NCBI RefSeq assembly: GCF_000340215.1 | Contig: NW_006921533.1 | Coordinates: forward strand, 5,234,979-5,298,978 | From: Pseudocercospora fijiensis CIRAD86 | Taxonomy: Eukaryota > Ascomycota > Dothideomycetes > Mycosphaerellales > Mycosphaerellaceae | DNA: 64,000 bases | Reading direction: 5' to 3' | Shown: positions 22,373 to 32,749 of the stretch, one piece after another | Layout of the letters: each line of letters opens with the position of its first letter | How positions within the stretch are numbered: position 1 is the stretch's first letter | Made by a program: the position numbers and the translations under genes | Notes under the pieces: generated by a model | Databases searched by the model: none | Told to the model about the DNA's origin: nothing | What the model saw: only the letters and a program-made list of their open reading frames with translations

Positions 22373-25300
22373 TCATCGATCCAGCCCATCCAACTCGACC
22401 ATCTTTCTGACTGCCTTAACCACATCGTGTTCGCCCATCTCCAGAGCAGGGTCATCCAATTTCTTCTCAAGGAGCTCGTCAAGCATCATTCTCATGCGAC
22501 TAACAAGCACGCCGATTCGAGCCCAACCTCTGAGCCGGACCCAGCTGTCGACAAGAAGTCCGCGTCCTTGCGGGTCGATCTCAATCTTGCCGCCAAACAT
22601 CAGCAATGCATAAACGTTGAACGGCGTCAGGTCTCTGATGAACACCTTGCTGGTGGCCATCTTCGTGAAATATGACATATACACACTGTTGCCTGGAAAG
22701 CTCTGCGCATCGAAGAGTGTCGACGACGGATGCACAAACACGCGGCCATTCTCTTCGTTGAAATACTTGATCATACGAGCTTCTGGGTCGACTGCGACTG
22801 CGCCAGAAGAGGAGGCAGCGTACTTCTTGTCTGGAAAATCAATACGCGCGACCTGAGGTTGGAATGCTCCGGCTATCAGCGCTCGAAGCAATGCTTCGGA
22901 GCCGTTGTGCTGGTTGTACACCTGGGATACTCGGCTACCGTGTCGATATTCCGATGGCAGGAACCCTATCTCTTGGAGAGATGCGAGGTATTGAACTCGA
23001 TTCGTGGAAATATCCATGAGTGTCTGATGGTTGAGGAAGTTGTCGTCACACCAACGGCGCAAAGATGATGTCGGCTCGCCGGCTGCACGACGCGAGGACC
23101 ATTCTTCGTACGCCGACCGGTCACACAGCAAATCGCCCTGACCTTTCCCGAAACTGCTCCGGGCCGCTTTGGATTCGTCTCGCTTATCCTTCGGGCTGAC
23201 GAACGGGCTCTTGACTGTCAAGATGGCAGCAATTGTGATGGTAGCGTCTAGACAGCCGAATGCCGCTCCGTAGACCATCAGCTTTCCACAACGAAGATCA
23301 GCCGGAATCATTGACAAGTGTCGACCAAGAGCGGTAAGATCCATGCTATCGTACAACCCATCCGACACAGTGATTGGAGTGCACCTTCGACAGCAAGGCT
23401 CTCGGGCGGCGTCAGAGCGGATGCTAAGAACGCATGGACATCAGAGACGCCCATGGCTCTAACAGATAAGCACAGCTGCTCAAGCGGCACTCTGCGGATT
23501 TCGGGATCCGGCCTTTCGGCCATCTTCGCTTCGGCTGAGCGAGTGTACAGCTTATAGCATTCGCCAGCTCTGACTCGTCCAGCTCGGCCACGGCGTTGCT
23601 TACAAGCCGCACGAGATGCCCATACCTCAGCAAGCTTCACCATGTTGTTGACAGGGTCAAAGCTGGTTTCTTTGACACGACCAGTGTCAATGACGGCGAC
23701 GATGTCTTCAATGGTAATAGAAGTCTCGGCGACATTAGTTGCAGCTATTACTTTGCGAAGACCTTGTGGCGCCCGGGGGAATACGCGGCGCTGCTCCACG
23801 CTTTGTAATGATGCATGTAGTGGCAGAGTGTGCAGGTTTGGTACACCTTTCAGGGCACGCAAAGTCTGGTCAATCTCGGCCACACCGGGCAGGAAAATGA
23901 GTATACCACCATCAGCATGGCCAAGCTTTCGATCGATGAACTCCACAGTTCGTGCAATGAGATCATAGTTAATCCTCGTGCCAACGGCTCGCAAGGCATT
24001 GCCTATGCTGGGTGTGTGTGATCGAGGTGTGTTGTAGCCCGAGTCACCCGGCGTTCGATCATCCAAAGAAAGCTCAGCCATTGAGTCCTCATCTGCGGGC
24101 ACCGCATGAAACCCCGTCAATCGTACAATCTCGTCCAGATAGATGTCTGTGACTGGATGTGTTCGCCCTTCGATATCGACTTTGCCAACGCTTGAACACG
24201 AGTTGAAGTAGGTCTCGAAAGTCTGTGCGTCAAGCGTGGCGGACATAAGCACTAATCTAAGATCTTTGCGCTTCTTGAGCACGTCTCTAAGCAAGACGAG
24301 AAGGAAATCAGTGTCGAGGCTCCGCTCATGCACTTCGTCGATGATGACATGGCTCACATCGGCCAGACTGCGCACAACGTCGTCAGTGCTGCCCCCGGAA
24401 GTCTGCAGCCGACGGAGAAGGACACCGGTTGTCACGAAAGTGATTTTCGTCACGCCTTGTTTCTGTCTCGATTCGCCACGAATTGCATAGCCAATCTCAT
24501 CGCCAACTTTGACGCAGCGCTCGTCCGCGACCCGATCGGCAAGTCCAAGTGCGGAAATCCGCCGAGGCTGTGTACAAATGATGTTGGCCTGAGCTCCGAA
24601 GCAACGCTTGATTAGATCGTCGAGGATAAATTGAACGGATTGAGTCGACTTTCCGGAACCTGTCTCGCCAGATATGATAGTGACCTGGTTCTTCGTAACA
24701 GACTGCACGATTTCGTCTTGCAGAAACCAGGCCGGCAGATTCTTCCTTGCCTTCAGCATCTTCTGCTGCTCAGCCGACGATTGTCTGGCGGTCCATTCTT
24801 CGAGTGTCTTCTGGCTCAATGGCGATTCTGGTGTCCACGATATCGGCTTCGGCTGTCGATGAAGTCTCTTGGAAGCTGGCTTCGAGGCCTCTATCGTGGA
24901 AGTTGCAGTTGCACTAGCCACCTCACTAAGCTTTCCAGGCTGATCGATGATGGCTGGTATGTTCTGCTCGAGCCAATCCACAACACTGAAAAGCATCTGC
25001 ACTCCCAAGAAGTCGCTAGACGCTGCTGTAAGGACTTGCTTCAAGATCGCTAGGCGAACGTATGCGGGCAAAGCTGCTTCAATTGCGAGCACGGGCAGGG
25101 CATTCGGATAGCCTTTGCTAGGTGGTCGTGCTCGAATAATAATGGGCTGCTTTGAGGGAGTCTGTAGCTCGAGCATGATACTGCATGTCCTCTCATGATT
25201 AGTGAATCTGTCGCCGAATATTGCTTCTGAAGTGGCTAGTTCCTCGTCCCAAATTTCGTTATCAGGTGTCGCGTCTGATGTCGACATGAATTCTTGGCCT

Positions 25301-26535
25301 AATAGGCGCGCTTGCAGTGCTTCTGCCGCGCGACCTTCGTCCCCTTTGTGCAACTCAAGCATGTCCGCGCACAGTTCTGGTGAGTAACCAGTCGCCGCTA
25401 AGCGTTTGATCTGACCTTCTCGCTTCAGGTCGCCGCTCGCCATGCTCACACCAGCAAGGTAATTCTCAGGCAGACACCACTTTGGCAGGTCGTCCTCGGG
25501 CACGTGGATGAGGAGCCACTCCAAGCATTCCTCTCGGTCCTTGCAAAGCTCTGCCGCCTCTTCGACGTGGCTTCTCCGGAAGCCTATATTGGACAAATCA
25601 TCTATAACCATCTTACGCTCGTGCATCGCCATTTGAACAGCATGCAAATTCCATGCACCTCCTCGACGGATCTGTCTTTCGACCTCACGTCGCGTCTTGA
25701 CGCCCATCTCGACCTTGGGGACGCGCATCCAGCCTTTCAGTACGTGCTTGCTCTGCACCTGCCCGTCGAGACTGACAATTTCAAGCTTCCTGTCCTCCAC
25801 TTGTTGCTTAGCTTTGTCTGCTCTTGCCTTTTCTCGGGCGACAATCGCCTCGTCGTGCTGTTTCTTGGCCGAAAAGGGGTCTGCTTCATACAAGTAGCCT
25901 TGGCCTTGAGCTACCGCAGTGCTTTTCAAGTCTTGAAAGTCGCCCTTCCACAGGTCTCGATATGTTGGCGGGAGCATCATGTGGATATTCTTCATATTGC
26001 TGACACGAAAGAGGGCGTATGCGGCAGCGAAGTGCCTAGCCTCGACGGCGGTCTCTTGAGTGCCTCGCTCTTTGAGATAGTCGCTAGGCGGAACGATGGG
26101 AGGTAGAGTGGTGATTTCGTGGGTTTTGGGATTCTTCTGCTTGATAATCACGCCCCCAGTAAAGCCAGTCTTGGTGTTTCCACGCATGGTGTACTCCGGC
26201 TTCTCCCACTTCTGCTTCTGGCAGTGCTCATTGAACATGGTCTGCGGCAGCTTGCCCGTCCATGATGCACCTCCGATCAGCGTTCTGGTATCTGGCTTCT
26301 TCTGTTCCGGCTCAGCAGCAGGAGAAGCGCCACTCGTTCCTGCTGCTGCTTTGCCTTTGCTGGCGCCAGTAGTGGCTGCGGCATGACTACCATCTGTAGG
26401 TTTCTTGCTCTTCTTCGGCTTGTCGTTGTCGTTCCCAAACACTATAAAACTGCTGTCCTCGCCGTTCAACGTCGTTGCCGCTGGCTTTTTGCCCGGCTTG
26501 TTGGCGCCCCGAGGCGCGTGCGCTTTGTTGACCAT
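22373..26535 (-). CDS. DEAH-box RNA helicase, DHX57/YLR419W-like, with apparent frameshift
   Basis: Start taken at the first ATG, 26,535 (MVNKAHAPRGANK). Domains in order: low-complexity N-terminus; UBA-like segment near residues 300-345; RWD-like domain near 430-545; helicase core with GETGSGKST (about 625), DEVHERS (about 735), SATL (about 766) and QRRGRAGR (about 983); HA2; and the OB-fold region in the last 300 residues. The frame breaks at 23,357-23,359: upstream reads LQSLCRMG, and continuation into LTALGRHLSMIPADLR needs one extra base in a GGG run. No intron fits the overlap. Either an assembly error or a real mutation. Relatives act on structured RNA and ribosomes. Full length would be about 1,390 residues. 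Confidence 0.92.
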
Positions 26536-27237
26536 CGCCACGAGCGATGGTATGAGTCGCTACTCGCTGCAGTGTCGTAGATAGACATGGTCAAAAATGT
26601 GTGGAAAGTGCGGGCATAGCTGTACCGCGCACGCCTGTGAAAGCGATGCTGACTCATCTCATCTGCCAAGCCCATGATCCCTCCAACATCACCTCGCGTC
26701 TCTTGCTGTGCTCTTCTTCCATAATCAACATGACTAGCGACTATCATCTGGAGCCTGCTAGGTGTGATTGCGAAGCAGAATTACTCTCTTGTCGCCCCTG
26801 CTATCACTGCACAGCGACGCTGAAGAAGATATCACATGAAAATCGAAGAATCGGCCGATAGACACATAGCTATGGCCCGTTTGCCAATTCTTGACCTCAG
26901 TATCATCAAGTCCTCGTCTATACGATATCTCAGTGGCCTACTGAAGAGCTTCAACTGTCTACAGTCAGCGCAAATTCTGTCACACCTTCGGCCTGCTTCG
27001 GACAGGACACGATGACTTGTCACAAGCTGGTCAAATTTCAGCCTCCGTCACATGCGACTGGAAGCCGTAAGCCAGCTGACTACTGATTTTGCATGCCTCA
27101 CATGCGCACTCATTTAGGGCCAAACGATAAAGAATCTTCATACCACAACACACCACTGATCATAGGCAGACGCGAGATCCCACGACAGCAGTCACACAAT
27201 CAAAGTCTTGCTTGCAGAACATCAGGCAGCCGTCGAG
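26536..27237. promoter_or_regulatory. Divergent upstream region, DEAH helicase and copy C
   Basis: About 700 bp between two genes transcribed away from each other. Only short unsupported ORFs are present; no particular element can be named. Confidence 0.4.
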
Positions 27238-28345
27238 ATGCGCCGCATCGCTTTCTCATGGCTCAGATGGGTCTCCATTGCAGTCGTGGCGGCGATATTG
27301 ATTATTGCCGCGATAAGGGCCTCATCACCGCGTTTACACAGCCGCTCAGGCCAAGCCTTGCAGTCTTTCCCAGGAAATGCAGATGCTTCTCATCTCTTCC
27401 GCCGCGCCGCGAGATGCGACTGGAGCACTGCTGGGTCCGACACTCCAAACCCTACCCAATGTCAGACTTATGTACGAAACGGCAAAGCTATATACTGCAT
27501 GATGAACGCCCGCAATGGCGTCAAACAATCTGAATACCAGGATTTCGACGCTCTGCATGAGAATGGTTGGACGGAGACTCACGACAAGCTGGCCAGCGCG
27601 GAAGAATTCAGAACCGAGACCACAGGTCTGGAGACTGCCTTCCAAAAGCTCCGCATCTCCTCGAATTACGATCAGTGGGTGAACCTTGAGCAGACCCATT
27701 CAGAAAATGTACCCGCTGGTAGTACTGATTCAACTGCAACGATCGTACGTACCAACGCCAAGTACAGAAACTTTGTCAACTTGGCCGATGGGGCTATAGT
27801 CGGTGTGTGGAATTTTGGTCCAAATTGGATGAACAAAAATCGCAAACCAGCTCCTATGCCAATCTCCAAGCTACCAAAGCTTCGCCAATGGTCCGACGTA
27901 CATGGGCTATGCTTGCAGGACTACGCAACTGTTGAAGAAGAGCAGCCAGAAAAGCTCCGAGAGATCAAGCATGGATTCAGCTACGCTATCAGCGGACAGG
28001 ACATGGAGGATGCCATTGCGATGGTTTTGGAGGTGGATGAAGCCAGTGATCTCCGGCCGGTGAGTTACTTGTCATGGTTTACTAACATCAAATTCTTCTC
28101 TCTCTGACGCTTGACTATAGTGGCCTGGTCATAAATTTACTCCAAACTATCCTGATCCCAACAAGTTCTACGCTCTGCTTGGAGCCTCAAATGTCAGGGG
28201 CTTTGGATGGCTTTTGGCTACACACAAGGAAGATCTTGGCATCAAGACCATCAAGGCAATCACTATCTTCAACTGTCCTGCAGTAACGGCGAGCAGCGGT
28301 ACATTCGACCAGTACTGTATCTACATTGAAATTGGAGATGCATAA
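27238..28345 (+). CDS. Unknown membrane-anchored Cys-rich family, copy C
   Basis: Two exons, 27,238-28,059 and 28,121-28,345, with a 61-bp intron; 348 residues. The open frame extends upstream without another ATG, so MRRIAFSWLRWVSIAVVAAI is the start, giving an immediate hydrophobic anchor. Shared features: ARCDWSTAG, a Cys in TQCQTYVRNG, CMMN, a TNAKYRNFVN block, LRQWSDVHGL, then after the conserved phase-0 intron WPGHKFTP, GFGWLLATHKEDLGIKTIK, IFNCP and YCIYIEIG. It is the least similar to the others in the stretch just before the intron. In tandem with copy D. Confidence 0.84.
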
Positions 28346-29482
28346 GTTTCATACGCGTAACGAGCATGATATGAGTGGTTGTTAAAAGAACTGAGGCAAG
28401 CAATTTTCTCAATCAAGGAATCTGTCAGGCTGACGCCTCTCGTGTCATTACTGCAACACTTCTCCAAGGTTTGTGCCATTTTAATGCCACCGCGGATGAC
28501 CCTCGAAGTGTAGGACGCTACCAGAACCAGCGGATGGACTCAATTGCTTCGCTATCACATATGTTCGGCTCAAAAGTCTGGCAGAGCTCCGCTCAGCATG
28601 TGCTTCACTTTGAAGATGTATTACATGCTATTACACACTCAGGCTCACCAGTTCAAGGGTCCAAGCTCGCAATCTGACTTCGCTGCCTCGATCCACCGAA
28701 TCAAACACACAACAAGAACTTGATCTAGTGGACTTCTACTCCTTACTACTTTAACAGATCAAGCATACATTCGCCGGATCGAATACCTAACACTACCTTA
28801 GTCAAAGACAGCTGGTCTAAGGAACCAAGCATTAATGAAAAAGATGCCCGGCCTACTGTCTACGCTGTTCCAGCATCTCGTGGTGCTGAAAGTACCCGCT
28901 GCACTGGTGTCGCTTGCTGTCCATCGATTACCGCCTCTATCGCAGCTCCTCGACCTTAAGAACGTCAACACTCTTGGATCTCTTACTAAGCATACTGAAG
29001 TCGCACATGAAGACCCTTCAAAATTCAACAGCTCCCGGCATGAGGCACAGCCACGAAGCAGATCTGCGGAGGCACATGATATGGAGCACATACTGGATCT
29101 GGTCATGGTTACAAGAACCTGTGATTTCTAGCAATCTGAAAGTTGGAGTTGATTTGGCGCCCAAGAAGCCCCGTCATGGTCTATAGGGGCGTAGTAGAAT
29201 GTATCATCAAACATGATTCGGACATAAGTCTCTTCAATGGACTGCGGCGATCGGGTGCCGTTCAGGTTCATGTGGTCTTCTTCTCACATTGCTCACTTAG
29301 CTTCACTTCGACGCAATCACAAGCAAAGATGCATGTGAGCTCCTGATTTATGTATTGTGTTGAATGTGATATAATCCACTGCTCGTCCACCAACACATCT
29401 TGCATATCGTTGAGAATCGAGTCAACAACGCTTCATCAGACCTTTGACTCAATAGGTTCGGACAACAACGTACACTGCCAAC
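28346..29482. other. Intergenic between copies C and D
   Basis: About 1.1 kb with short ORFs on both strands (for example 28,835-29,131 +) that match nothing I recognise. I looked for decayed exons of the neighbouring family (CDW, WSD, WPG blocks) and saw none. Confidence 0.4.
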
Positions 29483-30696
29483 ATGCCTCGCACACGGCGC
29501 TCGGTGCTACTTCAAGCGCTGTGCGCATTGATACTTGTTATCGTGCTTGTCGCATTGCAAATCGCTCGTAGCTATGGCGATTACCATGCTCTGTCAAAAT
29601 GGGTCACCGGCAGCCAGTCCATGGGCCAAGAAAGATACCTGCACCATGCGACTGATCTCACACGGCGTTATGAGGAGTGCGATTGGGCCAACCTCGATTT
29701 AAGTGGGACGAGCAAGTGCGCTGAAAGAGTTCGCTACGGGGACAAGGTGCTTTGCATGCTGAAGAAGTCGCTCGAAGATAGCAAGGCTGAGCAATCACAA
29801 TTCGTGCTGACCATCAAGGAGATGGAGTCGAAGTACGGGTGGATCACAGAGTACACCCCCAACAAGAGTCCTGCAGGAATGGGTCTTAATGATGCCTTTG
29901 CGGCACTGGACATCAAGACCGACAAGGAACTTTGGATTTCTTTGTATCAAGAACATGGCAAAACGCCTGAGATTCCGGCAACACATGGTATGTGTCTCCT
30001 CTCCCGAGATGCGAATCTCGCTGACTGTTCGCAGCCAGCTACGAGAATCGCTTCAGCTCCTCGCAGGCGACTGTCCTTGCGGAAGTGAACTTCGGTCCAG
30101 AATGGAGCTACAAATACCAAGATTTGGACTTCCCGCGCGAGAAGATGGTTCAATTGAAGCAGTGGTCCGACCTCGTATTCAATGGATTCACGGAGACCAT
30201 TAAGAAGTTGGGCAATCAAGCTTTCAACATTAACCATGTCTTCCAGCACAATGTCATCGATGACGGCGTTCTTGCAGTTCTGAAATCGGTGATCGAATCG
30301 GATAGCCTTGATCGCGAGACTAATAGAGTAAGTGCAGCGTTCGCAGGAATGGTCTCCAAGGAGCAGTGCTAACAGTAGCAGTGGCCGGGATACCAGTTCG
30401 ACATTTCGACACGGCAAGCTAGAGCTGTGCTGTCCGTTGCAAATGCAAAAGGTGTTTGGTGGATGCTTTGTTCGCACAAGAAAGAACTTGGTGAGAACGC
30501 AACATCTTCATATTATGATCTTCGGCTGACATCTCCTGTTTGATTAGGCGTAAAGACCATTGACCAGATCAATATTTTTGAGTGCTCCAAGGCGGGATCG
30601 GGAAACAGAGTGGAATGGTGTATATATTTTCATGTGATCGATGTCGAGAAGGAGCCAGAATCTGAGGGAGACGAAGGTGATGGCAATGGCGATTAG
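29483..30696 (+). CDS. Unknown membrane-anchored Cys-rich family, copy D
   Basis: Four exons: 29,483-29,987, 30,035-30,327, 30,382-30,490 and 30,548-30,696, with introns of 47, 54 and 57 bp; 351 residues. Begins MPRTRRSVLLQALCALILVI, a clear signal anchor. Shared features: EECDWANLD, a Cys in SKCAERVRYG, VLCMLK, VLAEVNFGPEW, LKQWSDLVF, VFQHNVIDDGVL, WPGYQF, KGVWWMLCSHKKELG, VKTIDQINIFEC and EWCIYFHVID, ending in an acidic tail. The intron ahead of WPG is in the same position and phase as in copies A-C; the extra introns are private. The gene lies only about 210 bp upstream of the PPPDE gene and less than 600 bp from the RIP boundary, yet its frame is intact. Confidence 0.86.
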
Positions 30697-30905
30697 CAGA
30701 TGAGGTTGACGATACGGAAAGTGAGCTGGAAAGGGGCAAACGGCAAGGGTCAAATTCGCGATCCCGAAAGCGAAAGCCTCGTCATTCAGCGCAGCCTGCA
30801 CGCCTTCCGTATGTAAACCCCATCTACTGCTTCGGAGAAAACAACACCGGCACCACTCTTTTGTCTCGATCTCGTGTGCTTAGCACATTTCGTGGGCCAT
30901 CCAAC

Positions 30906-31273
30906 ATGGAGATCGAACTCTACGTATATGACCTCACACGAGGCATGGCAAGAGCCATGTCCCGCCAATTCCTTGGTGTCCAGATCGACGCAGTGTACCA
31001 CACAGCCTTGGTGTTCGGTGGCATCGAATACTTCTTTGGAGCCGGCGTACAGACTTGCTATCCTGGGACCACACATCACGGCCAGCCAATGGAAGTCATA
31101 AAACTCGGGACAACACAATTGCCACTTGAGATTATTCTGGAGTATCTCGAAAGCCTGAAAGAAGTCTACACTCCAGAGAGCTATGACCGTAAGTGTAATC
31201 GATGCAAACCCATTAGACTGTCTATATATATACTGATCTTAGACTTCCTGTAATAGTGTTCGCGCACAACTGC
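30906..31273 (+). pseudogene. PPPDE-family peptidase (deSUMOylase-like), truncated at RIP boundary
   Basis: Starts MEIELYVYDLTRGMARAM. Exon 1 is 30,906-31,188, intron 31,189-31,256 (GTAAGT...TAATAG), exon 2 from 31,257. The splice gives ESYDLFAHNC, the hallmark block with the catalytic Cys; the catalytic His is in VYHTALVFGG. After TGC at 31,271-31,273 the coding sequence stops matching the family and enters TA-rich DNA with immediate stops, so the rest of the PPPDE fold (usually NNF onward) is missing. PPPDE enzymes are thiol isopeptidases acting on SUMO or ubiquitin conjugates; fungal members often carry thioredoxin and PUL domains C-terminally. The break looks like an insertion or rearrangement point, since point mutation alone cannot give the sequence that follows. 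Confidence 0.85.
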
Positions 31274-31279
31274 TAGACT

Positions 31280-31860
31280 AAGATATATAATACGCGTTGT
31301 TTAAGTTTCCGTACCTATATCGGATAGTATTATACCGGACGCAGCGCCCTTAATAACGACCGTAGCCTTCTTAGACCTCGCTATAATTGATATCGATAAG
31401 CATATTAAGCAAACTGTTAGCCTTGCTTACGAAGTCGTATTCTATATTAAAAAGATACTCGCCGACCTATTTAAATAAGTATTTAAAATACTTGTTACCG
31501 AAGCTCTTAGCACCCTTTTCTTACCTAACTATCTTAACACTCTAATACGATATCGAATTGTCGCCTTACTTCCTGCTAGTGCTAACCGTTCCTGCTACCT
31601 ACGCCGCTATCTTACCCTAGAATACTTCTCTACTATCCCCTCCCGAAAAACTATAGAAACCTAAGACTAGCTCTACTTAATCCTTATAACCCTCTACTCC
31701 GCCCCCGAATTCTTAATATCTAAATAGATAGATTTTAATCTCCTTCTTATAATAATCGATATCCTCGATATTATAATCTCCTCTAGCTTTACTCTATAGT
31801 CCGACCTCTATCCCCTAACCTTAGACTCCTCTCTACATATACGATAACCCTTACCTTTCT
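31280..31860 (+). pseudogene. Unidentified RIP-degraded reading frame
   Basis: One plus frame stays readable if TAG/TAA stops are tolerated (segments such as AFLDLAIIDIDKHIKQTV and SANRSCYLRRYLTLEYFST), up to a CTA trinucleotide tract. I cannot assign a family, and it may be chance. Confidence 0.25.
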
Positions 31861-31935
<75 letters not shown>

Positions 31936-32553
31936 TAGCAATATCTGCTATAAAACTCTATAATACCTAAATCGACGCTATTGTCTTAGAATTAAACTAT
32001 ATCGCGTCTAGAATCCGTAATGCCGGTACGACGTACTTACGTCGAATAGAAGTTAAAAGTGCGATAGAGAGGTTAATTATAAGGTTAGAATACTCTATAA
32101 GGACGAAAATAAAACCGAAGAAGAACGTTTTCGAAGGAATAGTATTACGGTAGGCGAAATTCGGGAAACCCCTAGTTGCTCCGGTTCCGGTTCTAGTTCC
32201 TATAAAAGCTAAAGGGAAGGAGGAGGAGGAGGAGGAGGAGGAGAAGGAGGAGGAGGAGGAGGAGGAGGAGGAGGAGGAGGAGGAGGAGGTTCTAAGAAAT
32301 AGTAAGGGGGGTAATAGTAGGAAAGAAGAAAGTAGTAATAGAGATAGGGAAGATTCCGAGGAATTTTAGACTTATATTAAGTTTAATATATAGTTATAGG
32401 AGAATAGCTAGCTAGCTAGGTTACTATAGCTTTTAGAAGATACTACTTACTAATATATAGTATTATAAACATAATAGTAATTAATACGATAATAGTACCT
32501 TCCTTATTCTTAAGAGAAAAGTTTTCTACGCTAAATAATTAAATAATGCTATC

Positions 32554-32600
<47 letters not shown>
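31855..32600. repeat. CTA, GGA and TA microsatellites
   Basis: Three simple tracts: (CTA)n at about 31,861-31,934, (GGA)n with a few interruptions at about 32,218-32,289, and (TA)n at about 32,556-32,598. The GGA tract would encode a poly-Glu run in a plus frame that is otherwise unidentified. Confidence 0.9.
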
Positions 32601-32601
<1 letters not shown>

Positions 32602-32749
32602 GCTTTATAAATCTAGACAACGAACGCGTTTTTAAAAGACGTAGTAATTCAAATATATTACTCTCTTATATCTAGTAGAACAGAGCACTAGTAGAATTAA
32701 GCCTTAGCTTCCGAATCGCACTACGCAACTTCTTAACTAAGTTGTTACC

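Noticed and set aside
23308..23440. A short intron explaining the DEAH helicase frame change
   Set aside because: Candidate GT and AG sites in the overlap either give the wrong phase or an intron under 40 bp; none joins the two frames.
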